Part shown: positions 49,810 to 57,704 of the stretch, piece by piece
Layout of the letters: each line of letters begins with the position of its first letter
How positions within the stretch are numbered: the stretch's first letter is position 1
Source: Rhodothermales bacterium
GTDB taxonomy: Bacteria > Bacteroidota > Rhodothermia > Rhodothermales > JANQRZ01
Direction of reading: 5' to 3'
NCBI GenBank assembly: GCA_028284265.1
Contig: JANQRZ010000008.1
Span: 62,001-126,000 of the forward strand
Length of the DNA stretch: 64,000 bases
The notes under the pieces: model-generated
What the model was told of the DNA's origin: nothing
Seen by the model: the letters and a program-made list of their open reading frames with translations, nothing else
The model's database searches: none
Made by a program: the position numbers and the translations under genes

Positions 49810-51318
49810 GTGGCTCGTAAAGCCGAACTGGCCGCGTTGCTGCTCAGCGACGTCGCGGCCCTCCTGCTTGCCTACCTGACGTTTCAGGCTGCCCGCACCT
49901 CGGGTTGGCTCGGCGCGTCCGCCGATCCCTCTGTCTTCGAGCTTCCCTCGGCGGGTTTGCTGTGCGCGTTCTGGCTGGTGCTGTTCCTCTTCGCGGGCCT
50001 CTACCGCGAGCGCCGCGCTGCCAGCCGCTTCGATGAGTTCGTGACGCTCCTCAAGGTGGTGACGGTCGGGACGCTGCTGCTGTTCTTCCTGCTGTTCATC
50101 GACCGCCTCGACCCGCTCGCGGCGCGGACCTCGGTCGTGCTCTACTGGGCGTGCGTGCTCGGATTCGCCGAGTTGGGGCGGTTTACGGTGCGTAGTGTGC
50201 AAAAGGCGCGCATCCTGCGTGGACACGGCCTGCACAAGGCCGTCATCGTCGGCTGGAGCGATCAGGTGGAGCAACTCTACAAGGAGGTGGCACGCTATCC
50301 TGCAGCCGGTCTCGAAATCGTCGGAGCCGTCCGGTTGCAGCCAGACCCGGTGGCGGAGCTTGCGCTCGCAGGTGCGGCGGACGCCTACCTCTACGGCGGC
50401 GATGGGCCGGTCGGCGCATCGGGCGACGGCGCGTCGCTAGCGGCAGGACACGGCGATTCGGCCCCCGCCTTCAATAGCAACGGCCTCTCCACGGCGGTCC
50501 ACTCGATCTCAGCACTGCCCGGCCTCATTGACCGCCTTGGCGTGCAGGACGTGCTGATCGCCCTCGGTCCGGACGACCACGTCTACCTCGACGAAGTGCT
50601 GCGCGTCTGCGACGGACGCCCGGTGGCGCTCAAACTCGTTCCCGACTTCTACACTGTCATCGGCGGGATGGCACGAACCGAGCATATGTATGGCCTCCCG
50701 CTGATCGAGGTCCTCCCGGAGCCGATCCCGGCGTGGGAGAAGAGTACGAAGCGCATCCTCGATGTCGTGGTGAGTGCAGCGGTGCTACTCGTCGGGCTAC
50801 CGCTGTGGCTGGCCGTCGGGGCACTCGTCAAGCTAACGTCACCCGGCCCGGCCATCTACCGACAGACGCGGATGGGTCGGTATGGGCGTGAGTTCACGAT
50901 GTTCAAGTTCCGCACGATGGAGGACAACGCCGAGCGGCACACTGGCCCAGTCTGGGCACAGAAGGGTGACTCGCGCTACACGCCCATCGGCCAGACGCTC
51001 CGTTCCCTTCGCCTCGATGAGATTCCGCAGCTTTGGAACGTGCTCAAGGGCGAGATGAGTCTCGTCGGCCCACGCCCGGAGCGGCCCTATTTCGTCGAGA
51101 AGCTGGTGCGGGAGATTCCGCTCTACAGCCGTCGCCACCGCATTCAGCCCGGCATCACGGGCCTCGCCCAGGTCAAGTGGCGCTACGATCAGGACCTCGA
51201 AGACGTGCGTCAGAAGCTCAAGTACGACCTGTTCTACATCGAGAACATGAGTCTGCGGATGGACTTCCAGATCCTCCTCCAGACGATTCGCACGACGCTC
51301 ACCCAGCAAGGGCACTGA
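49810..51318 (+). CDS. Polyprenyl glycosylphosphotransferase (exopolysaccharide priming enzyme)
   Basis: A protein of 502 residues from a GTG. Four N-terminal membrane helices (to about 125) are followed by a CoA-binding-like segment (KAVIVGWSDQVEQL), a further membrane helix (VVVSAAVLLVGLPLWLAVGA) and a C-terminal bacterial sugar-transferase domain with FKFRTM, RSLRLDEIPQLWNVLKGEMS, LVGPRPERP and PGITGLAQV. This is the WcaJ/WbaP layout, in which the first sugar-1-phosphate is moved to undecaprenyl phosphate. Next to the Wzi-like gene it points to capsule or exopolysaccharide synthesis. Confidence 0.92.
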   Translation: MARKAELAALLLSDVAALLLAYLTFQAARTSGWLGASADPSVFELPSAGLLCAFWLVLFLFAGLYRERRAASRFDEFVTLLKVVTVGTLLLFFLLFIDRLDPLAARTSVVLYWACVLGFAELGRFTVRSVQKARILRGHGLHKAVIVGWSDQVEQLYKEVARYPAAGLEIVGAVRLQPDPVAELALAGAADAYLYGGDGPVGASGDGASLAAGHGDSAPAFNSNGLSTAVHSISALPGLIDRLGVQDVLIALGPDDHVYLDEVLRVCDGRPVALKLVPDFYTVIGGMARTEHMYGLPLIEVLPEPIPAWEKSTKRILDVVVSAAVLLVGLPLWLAVGALVKLTSPGPAIYRQTRMGRYGREFTMFKFRTMEDNAERHTGPVWAQKGDSRYTPIGQTLRSLRLDEIPQLWNVLKGEMSLVGPRPERPYFVEKLVREIPLYSRRHRIQPGITGLAQVKWRYDQDLEDVRQKLKYDLFYIENMSLRMDFQILLQTIRTTLTQQGH

Positions 51319-51346
51319 GGGCACACAGGCATGGGTATCTTGACGC

Positions 51347-51371
51347 AGGGGCGGACCTCGGGTCTGCCCCT
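51347..51371 (+). terminator. Hairpin between the sugar transferase and RNase D genes
   Basis: A ten-base-pair stem with one G-U pair (AGGGGCGGAC with GTCTGCCCCT) and a 5-nt loop, followed by CTTCGTTTG. It lies 28 nt after the sugar transferase stop. A TATCTTGA box sits just before it (51336-51343), so if that is a promoter the hairpin would be part of the RNase D leader instead. Confidence 0.55.
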
Positions 51372-51392
51372 CTTCGTTTGAGCCTCTCGCCC

Positions 51393-52580
51393 ATGATTGA
51401 TACCCCACAGCAACTCGACGACCTTATCGCCCGTGCGCGTGCCGCCGACCGCGTCGCGCTTGACACAGAGTTTGTCTGGGAGCGGACCTACTACCCGCGC
51501 CTCGGTCTCGTCCAACTCGGCCTCGGGCGCGACGATACCTTTCTGATCGACGCTGTCGCGCTCGACCTGCGCCCACTCGGCGATCTGCTGGCCGATCCTT
51601 CCGTCGTCAAGATTCTCCACGACGCGCAGCAGGACCTGACGATCCTGCACCGGGCCGCAGGCGCGGACGATGATCTCGCACCGCGGGCAATTTTCGACAG
51701 TCGCGTGGCTGCCGGGTTCGTGGGGCTGAGTGCGACGACCTCGCTTCAGGCACTCATCGAAGAGACGGTCGGGGTGCATTTGCCGAAAGGAGAATCCCGC
51801 TCGGACTGGCTGCGGCGACCGCTGAGTGAGGCCCAACTGGAGTACGCCCGCGATGACGTGCGCTATCTTCCGGACGCCTACGATGCGTTGTGGGAGCGCA
51901 TCCGCGAACGCGACCGGTCGGCGTGGGTGGAGGAGGAGATGGGGCTATACGATAATGCGATGCTCTACGCCGAGGACGATCCGTGGGAGCACTATCACCG
52001 AATCAAGGGGCGCGGCAAGCGGGGATTCTCGGCTCGGGACTACGCGGTGCTCCGCGAGTTGGGAGCGTGGCGCGAAGAAGAGGCACGGTACCGCGACAAG
52101 CCGCGTCGGCACATCGTACCGGACGAGGTGCTCGTCACCCTCGCCCAGCGCAAGCCGACCGACCTCGGCCAGCTCCGCAGTGTGCGAGGCCTGAGCGATA
52201 ACGCGAGCCGGAACTACGGAGACGCCCTCATTGAGGTCGTGCAGCGCGGCCTTGACGTGCCAAAGAGTGAACGCCCGCAGCCACCGCAGGGCCGCCGCTC
52301 AGATGAGGCCGAGCAGGCGCGACTCGACCTCGCCCTCGCGCTCGTCAAAGGGCAGAGCCTTGCGCATGAGGTGGACCCAGCGCTCGTCGCCAACCGGGCG
52401 AGCGTAGAACAACTCGTCGCGGCGGGGCCTGAGGCCGACCCCGAGGAGCACACACTCCTCCGAGGCTGGCGGCGCACGCTCGTCGGCGAGGCGCTGCTGG
52501 ACCTGCTGCGCGGTGAGAGCGCGGTCGGCGTCAACCCAGAGACGGCGCTGCCCCGCGTGCTGCCGGGTGATCGGCGATGA
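51393..52580 (+). CDS. rnd: Ribonuclease D
   Basis: A protein of 395 residues: a DEDD 3'-5' exonuclease domain (Asp24 and Glu26 in VALDTEFVWERTYYPRLGLV, Asp in ILHDAQQDL, and the last Asp in YARDDVRYL) followed by two HRDC-type helical domains (REEEARYRDKPRRHIVPDEV; EVDPALVANRASVEQLVAAG). The enzyme trims tRNA and other structured RNA 3' ends. Its stop overlaps the next start by ATGA, so they are translated together. Confidence 0.95.
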   Translation: MIDTPQQLDDLIARARAADRVALDTEFVWERTYYPRLGLVQLGLGRDDTFLIDAVALDLRPLGDLLADPSVVKILHDAQQDLTILHRAAGADDDLAPRAIFDSRVAAGFVGLSATTSLQALIEETVGVHLPKGESRSDWLRRPLSEAQLEYARDDVRYLPDAYDALWERIRERDRSAWVEEEMGLYDNAMLYAEDDPWEHYHRIKGRGKRGFSARDYAVLRELGAWREEEARYRDKPRRHIVPDEVLVTLAQRKPTDLGQLRSVRGLSDNASRNYGDALIEVVQRGLDVPKSERPQPPQGRRSDEAEQARLDLALALVKGQSLAHEVDPALVANRASVEQLVAAGPEADPEEHTLLRGWRRTLVGEALLDLLRGESAVGVNPETALPRVLPGDRR

Positions 52581-53536
52581 CGCTGGACGAACGCATTGCT
52601 GCCGTTGCCGAGGTTGCGCGAGCGTGGCGTGATCCCGACCATCCGGCCCGCGCCGAGGCCGTCGAAGCGACGTTGGACGCGCCCAATCGATTTACCGAAG
52701 AAGGGCTGGCCTTTGCGCTGAACCACCGGATGCACCAAGCGACGGAGAAAACATTGCAGGTGTGGACTGGCGGCCAAGAGATTCAGCACCCGGTCAACGT
52801 CGGGGTAATCTGCGACGACAGTGATCCCCTCGCGGGATGGGAGGCCGTGCTCGGTGCCTATCTGCTTGGGCACCGTGTCGCCGTTGGCCTGTCGCGAGGG
52901 TCGAACCGTCTTTTGCGTGCGTTCTTCTATGGCGTGATGGATCGGGGGGAAGACGGATGGATACGCTTTGTGCCTCAGCACAGTGTCGGCGAACAAACAG
53001 GTGCTGTAATAGCAAAGGACAACGATGAAGGGCTAGCAATTGCCGTGATCGACGGCCGGGAGGATGCCGAAGCGCTGAGTGGACTGGCCGAGGACCTGTT
53101 GCTCCATGAAGGCGTCGGCCCCGGCCCGCGCATCGTGTGGGCACCGGCGGGGCTGGAGCCGGACGCGCTCCTGAACGCTCTCGCCGGGTTCCGCGAGTTC
53201 TTCCCGCCGCACCCCGACACCGACGGCACGCTCGCGCTCCCGACCGCTTTCCTCGCCTCAGCCAAGCAGTCGCACGCCACGGGGCCGGGGTTCCTCGTCA
53301 GCAAGGTCGAGCCGGAAGCCCAGGGAGCCGCGCACATCCGGTGGTCCGAGTATGCCACCCTCGATGACGTGGCCGATTGGCTTCGGGCACAGCCGAACCT
53401 TTCGCTCGTCGTCGCAACGCCCGAGGTGGCGGAGCAGCTGGATATAGATGTGCCGGTGATCGCGCCCGGTGATGTACACCGGCCCGCCCTCGGCGAGCGC
53501 AACCCCGACCTGATCGAGTACCTCGCCAACCTATGA
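52577..53536 (+). CDS. LuxC/acyl-CoA reductase-like protein, probably degenerate
   Basis: A protein of 319 residues, slightly shorter than the usual 340-plus. The first part (FTEEGLAFALNHRMHQATEK, then QVWTGGQEIQHPVNVGVICD and GAYLLGHRVAVGLSRGSNRL) follows the LuxC-type acyl-CoA reductase pattern. Two key elements are changed: the nucleotide-binding GNIPLVGFHD-type motif reads DDSDPLAGWEA, and the Cys-bearing GCRNVSK-type motif reads GPGPRIVWAPAG. It is probably not an active reductase. It overlaps the RNase D stop by 4 nt. Confidence 0.5.
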   Translation: MTLDERIAAVAEVARAWRDPDHPARAEAVEATLDAPNRFTEEGLAFALNHRMHQATEKTLQVWTGGQEIQHPVNVGVICDDSDPLAGWEAVLGAYLLGHRVAVGLSRGSNRLLRAFFYGVMDRGEDGWIRFVPQHSVGEQTGAVIAKDNDEGLAIAVIDGREDAEALSGLAEDLLLHEGVGPGPRIVWAPAGLEPDALLNALAGFREFFPPHPDTDGTLALPTAFLASAKQSHATGPGFLVSKVEPEAQGAAHIRWSEYATLDDVADWLRAQPNLSLVVATPEVAEQLDIDVPVIAPGDVHRPALGERNPDLIEYLANL

Positions 53537-53537
53537 G

Positions 53538-53810
53538 TTAGGCCGCGAGGTGCTGCGTCAGGATGGCCTCGATGCGGGGCAGTAGGTCGTTCCAGTCGGC
53601 GTCGGGGCGTTTGGTCACGGTGACGAAGCCGGGCAGCACGAGCACGTTGTGGACCCCACCGAGTGCGAAGAGGGGGGCACCAAGCGGGTCGCCCTCGGCC
53701 TCAGCAGCACTGGCGAAAGCGCCCATCCCGCTCTCGATAAACGGCTGGTCGGCAGCGGTGAACTTGAGGCTGTTGGGATTGGGCGTCGGCTGAACCGTGA
53801 ACGGGGGCAT
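53538..53810 (-). CDS. Nfu N-terminal (NifU-associated) domain protein
   Basis: A protein of 90 residues formed by one Nfu-N domain: the signature TPNPNSLKF at the start, SGMGAFASAAEAEGDPLG and LFALGGVHNVLVLPGFVTVT. In eukaryotes and many bacteria this domain precedes a CxxC NifU domain used to carry iron-sulfur clusters; here that second domain is absent. It may help cluster delivery with a separate partner. The gene is convergent with the LuxC-like gene. Confidence 0.9.
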   Translation of the reverse strand: MPPFTVQPTPNPNSLKFTAADQPFIESGMGAFASAAEAEGDPLGAPLFALGGVHNVLVLPGFVTVTKRPDADWNDLLPRIEAILTQHLAA

Positions 53811-53833
53811 CGGGAAAGCAAGTGGATGAGGCA

Positions 53834-53841
53834 GAAAGCTA
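53834..53841 (-). promoter_or_regulatory. Candidate -7 box TAGCTTTC for the Nfu-N gene
   Basis: The minus strand reads TAGCTTTC, one base from TAnnTTTG, 23 nt before the ATG at 53810. The same octamer precedes the RpiB-like gene. Confidence 0.4.
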
Positions 53842-53875
53842 CTTCGGTCGGGAAGAGCGAAAACATATCTTACCT

Positions 53876-53883
53876 GTGAAGAG
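53876..53883 (+). promoter_or_regulatory. Candidate -7 box TATCTTAC for the holin-X operon
   Basis: TATCTTAC lies 38 nt before the ATG at 53922. Together with the minus-strand box at 53834 it makes a compact divergent promoter region of 111 nt. Confidence 0.35.
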
Positions 53884-53921
53884 TACCTTTCGACCCGCGC
53901 CGCTCCCGTCTACCGCACCTC

Positions 53922-54413
53922 ATGGCCTCGTCTGACCTCCGTCCTGTTTCCGCCCCGCCTCGACCTCAGGCGTCGGGGGATTCGCTCCCGCTCGATGCTC
54001 GGCCCCCGCGGGAATCGTTGCCGGTTGCTCCGCCCGCGCCGGTCGATGAGCGGCATCAGCTTCCGGCCCATCGCGGCAAGATCGGGCGTGTCACCGACCA
54101 CGCGCGTGGACTGGTAGACGACCTCACGGAGTGGGCCGAGTTGCGGATCGCCCTCGTCCAGCAGGAGGTCAAGGAGAAGGTCGAGGAGAACAAGACGAAG
54201 GGCACCTATGGTGGCATCATCGGGTTGTTCGCAGCGCTGGGTGGGCTATTCATGCTGCTCGCGTTCGGGTTCGGGGCGAGCGCGGTGTTCGCGATCTGGG
54301 TGAGCCAATTCGTCGCCTTGCTGCTGGGCTTTCTCTCTCTCTCGTTGTTGCTGTTCCTCGTGGCCTTCGTGGCTTATAAGAAGTCGCCCTTCGATACGAA
54401 AGAGTCCGAATGA
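53922..54413 (+). CDS. Phage-holin-like family (holin-X/DUF1469) membrane protein
   Basis: A protein of 163 residues. A Pro-rich N-terminal tail (about 50 residues) precedes an amphipathic helix (DDLTEWAELRIALVQQEVKE) and two membrane helices (YGGIIGLFAALGGLFMLLAF; VSQFVALLLGFLSLSLLLFL). This is the order of the DUF1469/YqjE family. It overlaps the next gene by ATGA. In Escherichia coli yqjE stands next to yqjD (DUF883), a ribosome-binding membrane anchor in stationary phase; the pairing here is similar. Confidence 0.85.
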   Translation: MASSDLRPVSAPPRPQASGDSLPLDARPPRESLPVAPPAPVDERHQLPAHRGKIGRVTDHARGLVDDLTEWAELRIALVQQEVKEKVEENKTKGTYGGIIGLFAALGGLFMLLAFGFGASAVFAIWVSQFVALLLGFLSLSLLLFLVAFVAYKKSPFDTKESE

Positions 54414-55024
54414 CGCGCAACAACGGCCACATCGCCGCACAGAATCAGTCAGTGACAGGTATGGCAACGAATCAGAGTACCCAAGACATCCGCGCTGTGC
54501 TGGAGGCGAAGAAGGCCTCCATGAAGCACCGCATCGCCGAGTTGGAGAGCGAGCTATCCTTCAGCGATGTCACCGTGCAGGGGCGTCCGGTGATGGACTA
54601 TATCCGCGAGCAGCCGCTGCTGGCGGTCGGCGCGGCGGCGGGGATCGGCTTGGTGGCAGGACTACTCAGCGGATGGCTCGCCCGAGACCCAGCGGACGAG
54701 CCGAGCGACCGCGACCTCTGGATCAGCGCCTACCTCGCCGACCTTGTGGACGATGCCGGGGTTCGGGTAGCGAGGGGCGAAGACACCAATGCGGCCCTCG
54801 GCAAAGCGCTCCGGCGACGTGCTCCGGTGATCGTGGTGGAGCAGGAGTCAGGCCCGGTGCCGCAGACTACGAGGTCCACCTTCAACGTTCTGCTGAACAC
54901 CGCGCTCGGGTTCGGCGCTAAGTTTGTGCTGGACCAGATGGCTCGTCAACTGACGGGCGAGGACGGCATCGTCGATGCGTTGCAGGACGAACCCGACCCG
55001 TCGCTGTCCTCGATGGTAGATTAA
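54410..55024 (+). CDS. YqjD/DUF883-like membrane-anchored protein
   Basis: A protein of 204 residues that begins in the ATGA overlap with the preceding gene; an in-frame ATG at 54461 would remove 17 residues. A helical stretch (VLEAKKASMKHRIAELESEL) leads into YIREQPLLAVGAAAGIGLVAG, the signature of ElaB/YqjD-type tails (a helix followed by the GxxxG-rich membrane segment). A further C-terminal part (LLNTALGFGAKFVLDQMARQ) is an extra hydrophobic helix not seen in E. coli YqjD. Confidence 0.7.
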   Translation: MTRNNGHIAAQNQSVTGMATNQSTQDIRAVLEAKKASMKHRIAELESELSFSDVTVQGRPVMDYIREQPLLAVGAAAGIGLVAGLLSGWLARDPADEPSDRDLWISAYLADLVDDAGVRVARGEDTNAALGKALRRRAPVIVVEQESGPVPQTTRSTFNVLLNTALGFGAKFVLDQMARQLTGEDGIVDALQDEPDPSLSSMVD

Positions 55025-55049
55025 CCGCTCGCAACTACGTCCACGCCTT

Positions 55050-55490
55050 ATGCCTGTCGCCGTCGTCGTTTTCCTGACCATCCTGTTCATCGCGGGCGTG
55101 GTGCTGATGTGGGAGGCGCGGACGGGCCGGTTCACTGCCGCAACCCGGCAGCAGGAATCGTGGCGGGCGGCCCTGTTTTTTCTGGCGACCGTCGCTGGAA
55201 GCGCTTTGCTGATTCGCTCGATGGGCGGAACCATCCTGCTGGCGCTCGTCTTTGTCCCGGTGACGATCCTGAGCCTGATGCGCTTCGTGGCCCTCGCCCG
55301 GCGGCGCTGGCAAGGCGCGGCCTCGTTCGTTACCCTCGCGTTCGTGCTGTGGGCCGGTTTGTGGCTCGGCCTCTACGCCGTGCCCTACCCGCTGGACGAG
55401 GGCTTCTTCATGGAGCACATTTTCCACCTCGACGGCGGCCCCGGCAGCCGCAGCATCGACCCCGCCGCCGGACGCCCGGTTCGAGTGTGA
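55050..55490 (+). CDS. Small integral membrane protein, unassigned
   Basis: A protein of 146 residues with four hydrophobic helices (VAVVVFLTILFIAGVVLMWE; ALFFLATVAGSALLIRS; GTILLALVFVPVTILSL; ASFVTLAFVLWAGLWLGLYA) and a C-terminal tail. Codon use matches its strongly GC-biased neighbours. It follows the YqjD-like gene by 25 nt in the same direction. Family not recognised. Confidence 0.7.
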   Translation: MPVAVVVFLTILFIAGVVLMWEARTGRFTAATRQQESWRAALFFLATVAGSALLIRSMGGTILLALVFVPVTILSLMRFVALARRRWQGAASFVTLAFVLWAGLWLGLYAVPYPLDEGFFMEHIFHLDGGPGSRSIDPAAGRPVRV

Positions 55491-55503
55491 AAAGGCGGGA
55501 AGC

Positions 55504-55875
55504 ATGATGCCCAGAGAGATTGAGCAGATTGCCGACGAGGTCGAGGTGGCAGCCCATCAGGACGCGGTAGGGTTATGGTTTGTCTGTGGCTACTTTCCTG
55601 AGACTGATGAGAATGCCGCTGCACGTCGAGCCGGTGTCCTCGCTGTGTGCGCCGACCTGATTGCTCGGCCTACTCTGCGCTGCGTCCACTTCCACGACGG
55701 AGTCTTTCACGTTTGGCCGGAGGATGGGAAAGCGATGGAGAGAATCGCCCGAGGCTATGATGTGTGTAGTGGGAATCCAGCGCTCGGCGATGTCGTATGG
55801 TTCGCCACAGAGACATATCTCCACTCACTGATTGACCCTCCGGTTGTTTGGTCGAATGAGCAGGAGGATGAATAG
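55504..55875 (+). CDS. Hypothetical protein
   Basis: A protein of 123 residues with no signal or membrane helix. The pattern AVGLWFVCGYFPETDENAAA, then LIARPTLRCVHFHDGVFHVW looks like a compact alpha/beta domain. Composition is less GC-rich than its neighbours. It starts 13 nt after the preceding membrane protein. Family not recognised. Confidence 0.6.
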   Translation: MMPREIEQIADEVEVAAHQDAVGLWFVCGYFPETDENAAARRAGVLAVCADLIARPTLRCVHFHDGVFHVWPEDGKAMERIARGYDVCSGNPALGDVVWFATETYLHSLIDPPVVWSNEQEDE

Positions 55876-55970
55876 GTCCAGCTTGACTCTCACTGCGGAT
55901 TGTACTGAAGCTAGAGGCCAATGTGAGTCCGTGCTCATCCTCAGTAGCATGGGCCCGCCGTATCTTCCGC

Positions 55971-55978
55971 CGTCGTCG
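55971..55978 (+). promoter_or_regulatory. Candidate -7 box TATCTTCC for the adk operon
   Basis: TATCTTCC lies 32 nt before the ATG at 56011. The same gap has a CCGCCG/CGGCGG potential stem (55977-55999) close to the start. No -33 element is clear. Confidence 0.3.
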
Positions 55979-56010
55979 GTGTTCGGCGGCGTAATCCACT
56001 TTTGACCTGT

Positions 56011-56670
56011 ATGCGCCTCATTCTTTTCGGGCCGCCGGGAGCGGGCAAGGGCACCCAAGCCCGGCAGCTCGTCGAGCGGTTCCACCTGAAGCAAATCTCC
56101 ACCGGCGACCTCTTCCGCGCCGCCCTCCGCGACGAAACGCCCGTCGGCCTCGAAGCCAAAGGCTACATGGACCGGGGCGAACTGGTGCCCGACTCGGTCG
56201 TCAACAAGATGGTCGAGGAAGCGCTCGGGGCCATCGGCAACGACCACTACATCCTCGACGGCTTCCCGCGCACGACCGAGCAGGCACGCTGGCTCCTCGG
56301 CTACCTCGATGAGCACGATGCACCGCTCGATGCCGTCATTAGTCTGAAGGTCGATCCCGAACTCATCGTCCAGCGCCTCTCGCGCCGCCGCACCGATAAG
56401 GAGACCGGTGCGATCTACCACCTCGATTTCAACCCGCCGCCCGCCGACCTGCCCGCCGACCGGCTCGTCCACCGCTCCGACGACCAGCCTGACGCGATTC
56501 GCACCCGGCTCGGCGTGTACGAGGCAGACACCCGGCCGCTCGCTGCGATCTTCGAGCAGGAAGCCCGCTTCGCCGAGATCGACGGAGTGGGGGAGATCGA
56601 CGAGGTGCAGGGTCGGATCATGGATGCGCTTCGCACCCTCGGTGCGCGTGGAATTGAAGCCACCTCTTGA
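56011..56670 (+). CDS. adk: Adenylate kinase
   Basis: A protein of 219 residues that interconverts ATP plus AMP and two ADP. The P-loop is GPPGAGKGTQ at residues 7-16, the AMP-binding part is ISTGDLFRAALRDETPVGLE, DGFPRTTEQARWL follows, and a long LID (RRTDKETGAIYHLDFNPPP) lacks the four Cys of zinc-type LIDs. The product ends in ACC TCT TGA; the next gene starts at TTG inside that stop (TTGA), so the genes are coupled. Confidence 0.96.
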   Translation: MRLILFGPPGAGKGTQARQLVERFHLKQISTGDLFRAALRDETPVGLEAKGYMDRGELVPDSVVNKMVEEALGAIGNDHYILDGFPRTTEQARWLLGYLDEHDAPLDAVISLKVDPELIVQRLSRRRTDKETGAIYHLDFNPPPADLPADRLVHRSDDQPDAIRTRLGVYEADTRPLAAIFEQEARFAEIDGVGEIDEVQGRIMDALRTLGARGIEATS

Positions 56671-57686
56671 CCGTCGACCGCGTGAATCCGTCCATCGCTC
56701 CCCCCGTGCTCGATGCCGAGTCATACCTCCGCCAGTTGACGGAAGGCGTCAACGAGGCGCTGGCCGACCTACCGCTTCCGGCAGAACCGGCGGCGCTCTA
56801 CGAACCGGTGCGCTACGTCCTCGATGGCGACGGCAAGCGGCTGCGCCCTGCGCTCGTCCTCTTGGCTGCCGAGACGTTCGGCGCACCGAGCGAGCGAGCA
56901 CTCCCAGCAGCCCTCGCGGTTGAGGTGTTCCACAACTTCACCCTTGTCCACGACGACATCATGGACCACGCCGACGAGCGGCGCGGGCGTCCGTCGGTCC
57001 ACGTCGTCTGGGACGAGAGCACGGCCATCCTCGCGGGCGATCTGCTGATGGGGATGAGCTACGACCTCCTCGCACAGACTGAGACCGACCGCCTCGGCGA
57101 GATCGTCCGCCGGTTCCACCAGATGGTGATGCGGCTCTGCGAGGGGCAGGCCCTCGACGAGCAATTCGAGACCGACGACACCGTGACGGTCGAGCGCTAC
57201 CTCGACATGATCGATCGCAAGACCGGCGCGCTGGTTGAGTTGGCGCTCGTCCTCGGGGGCCTCGTCGGCGAAGCGGATGACGCGATGCTCGGCGCGCTCG
57301 CCGAGATCGGGCGAAGCTGGGGACGCGCGTTTCAGATTCAGGACGACCTCCTCGACCTCACCGCCGACGACGCCCGGTGGGGCAAGACGGTGGGCGGCGA
57401 CCTCCTCGAAGGAAAGAAGACGTTCCTGCTTCTTCGCGCCCTCGAACGCGCTGAAGGCGACGAGCACGCTTGGTTCCAGCGCATTGTCACCGACGGTGGG
57501 TTGCCCGCCGACGAGATCGACGAGGCGCGTCGCCGCATGCAGGCGCTCGGCGTCCTCGACGAGGCGCGGGAGACCGTGCTTCGCTACTACGACATCGGCG
57601 AGCAGGCACTCGATGCGCTTCCAGAAGGGCAGGGGCGCGACGGGTTGCGCTGGATCGCCGGACGCATGGCCCGCCGGGTCCGCTAG
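56667..57686 (+). CDS. Polyprenyl (geranylgeranyl/farnesyl) diphosphate synthase
   Basis: A protein of 339 residues from a TTG in the adk stop. The trans-prenyltransferase motifs are present: GDGKRLRPALVLLAAE, the first Asp-rich motif VHDDIMDHADERRGRP, and the second QIQDDLLDLTAD. The residues before the first DDxxD (FHNFTLVHDD) include large aromatics, consistent with a C15-C20 chain, but length cannot be fixed. It supplies isoprenoids for quinones, carotenoids or undecaprenyl carriers. The HPr gene follows after 18 nt. Confidence 0.93.
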   Translation: MTVDRVNPSIAPPVLDAESYLRQLTEGVNEALADLPLPAEPAALYEPVRYVLDGDGKRLRPALVLLAAETFGAPSERALPAALAVEVFHNFTLVHDDIMDHADERRGRPSVHVVWDESTAILAGDLLMGMSYDLLAQTETDRLGEIVRRFHQMVMRLCEGQALDEQFETDDTVTVERYLDMIDRKTGALVELALVLGGLVGEADDAMLGALAEIGRSWGRAFQIQDDLLDLTADDARWGKTVGGDLLEGKKTFLLLRALERAEGDEHAWFQRIVTDGGLPADEIDEARRRMQALGVLDEARETVLRYYDIGEQALDALPEGQGRDGLRWIAGRMARRVR

Positions 57687-57704
57687 CCACCTTCCTCCAC
57701 CGCT

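Noticed and set aside
53922-54413. Prophage signal from the holin-like protein
   Set aside because: DUF1469/holin-X proteins are common chromosomal membrane proteins, and no other phage gene is near.
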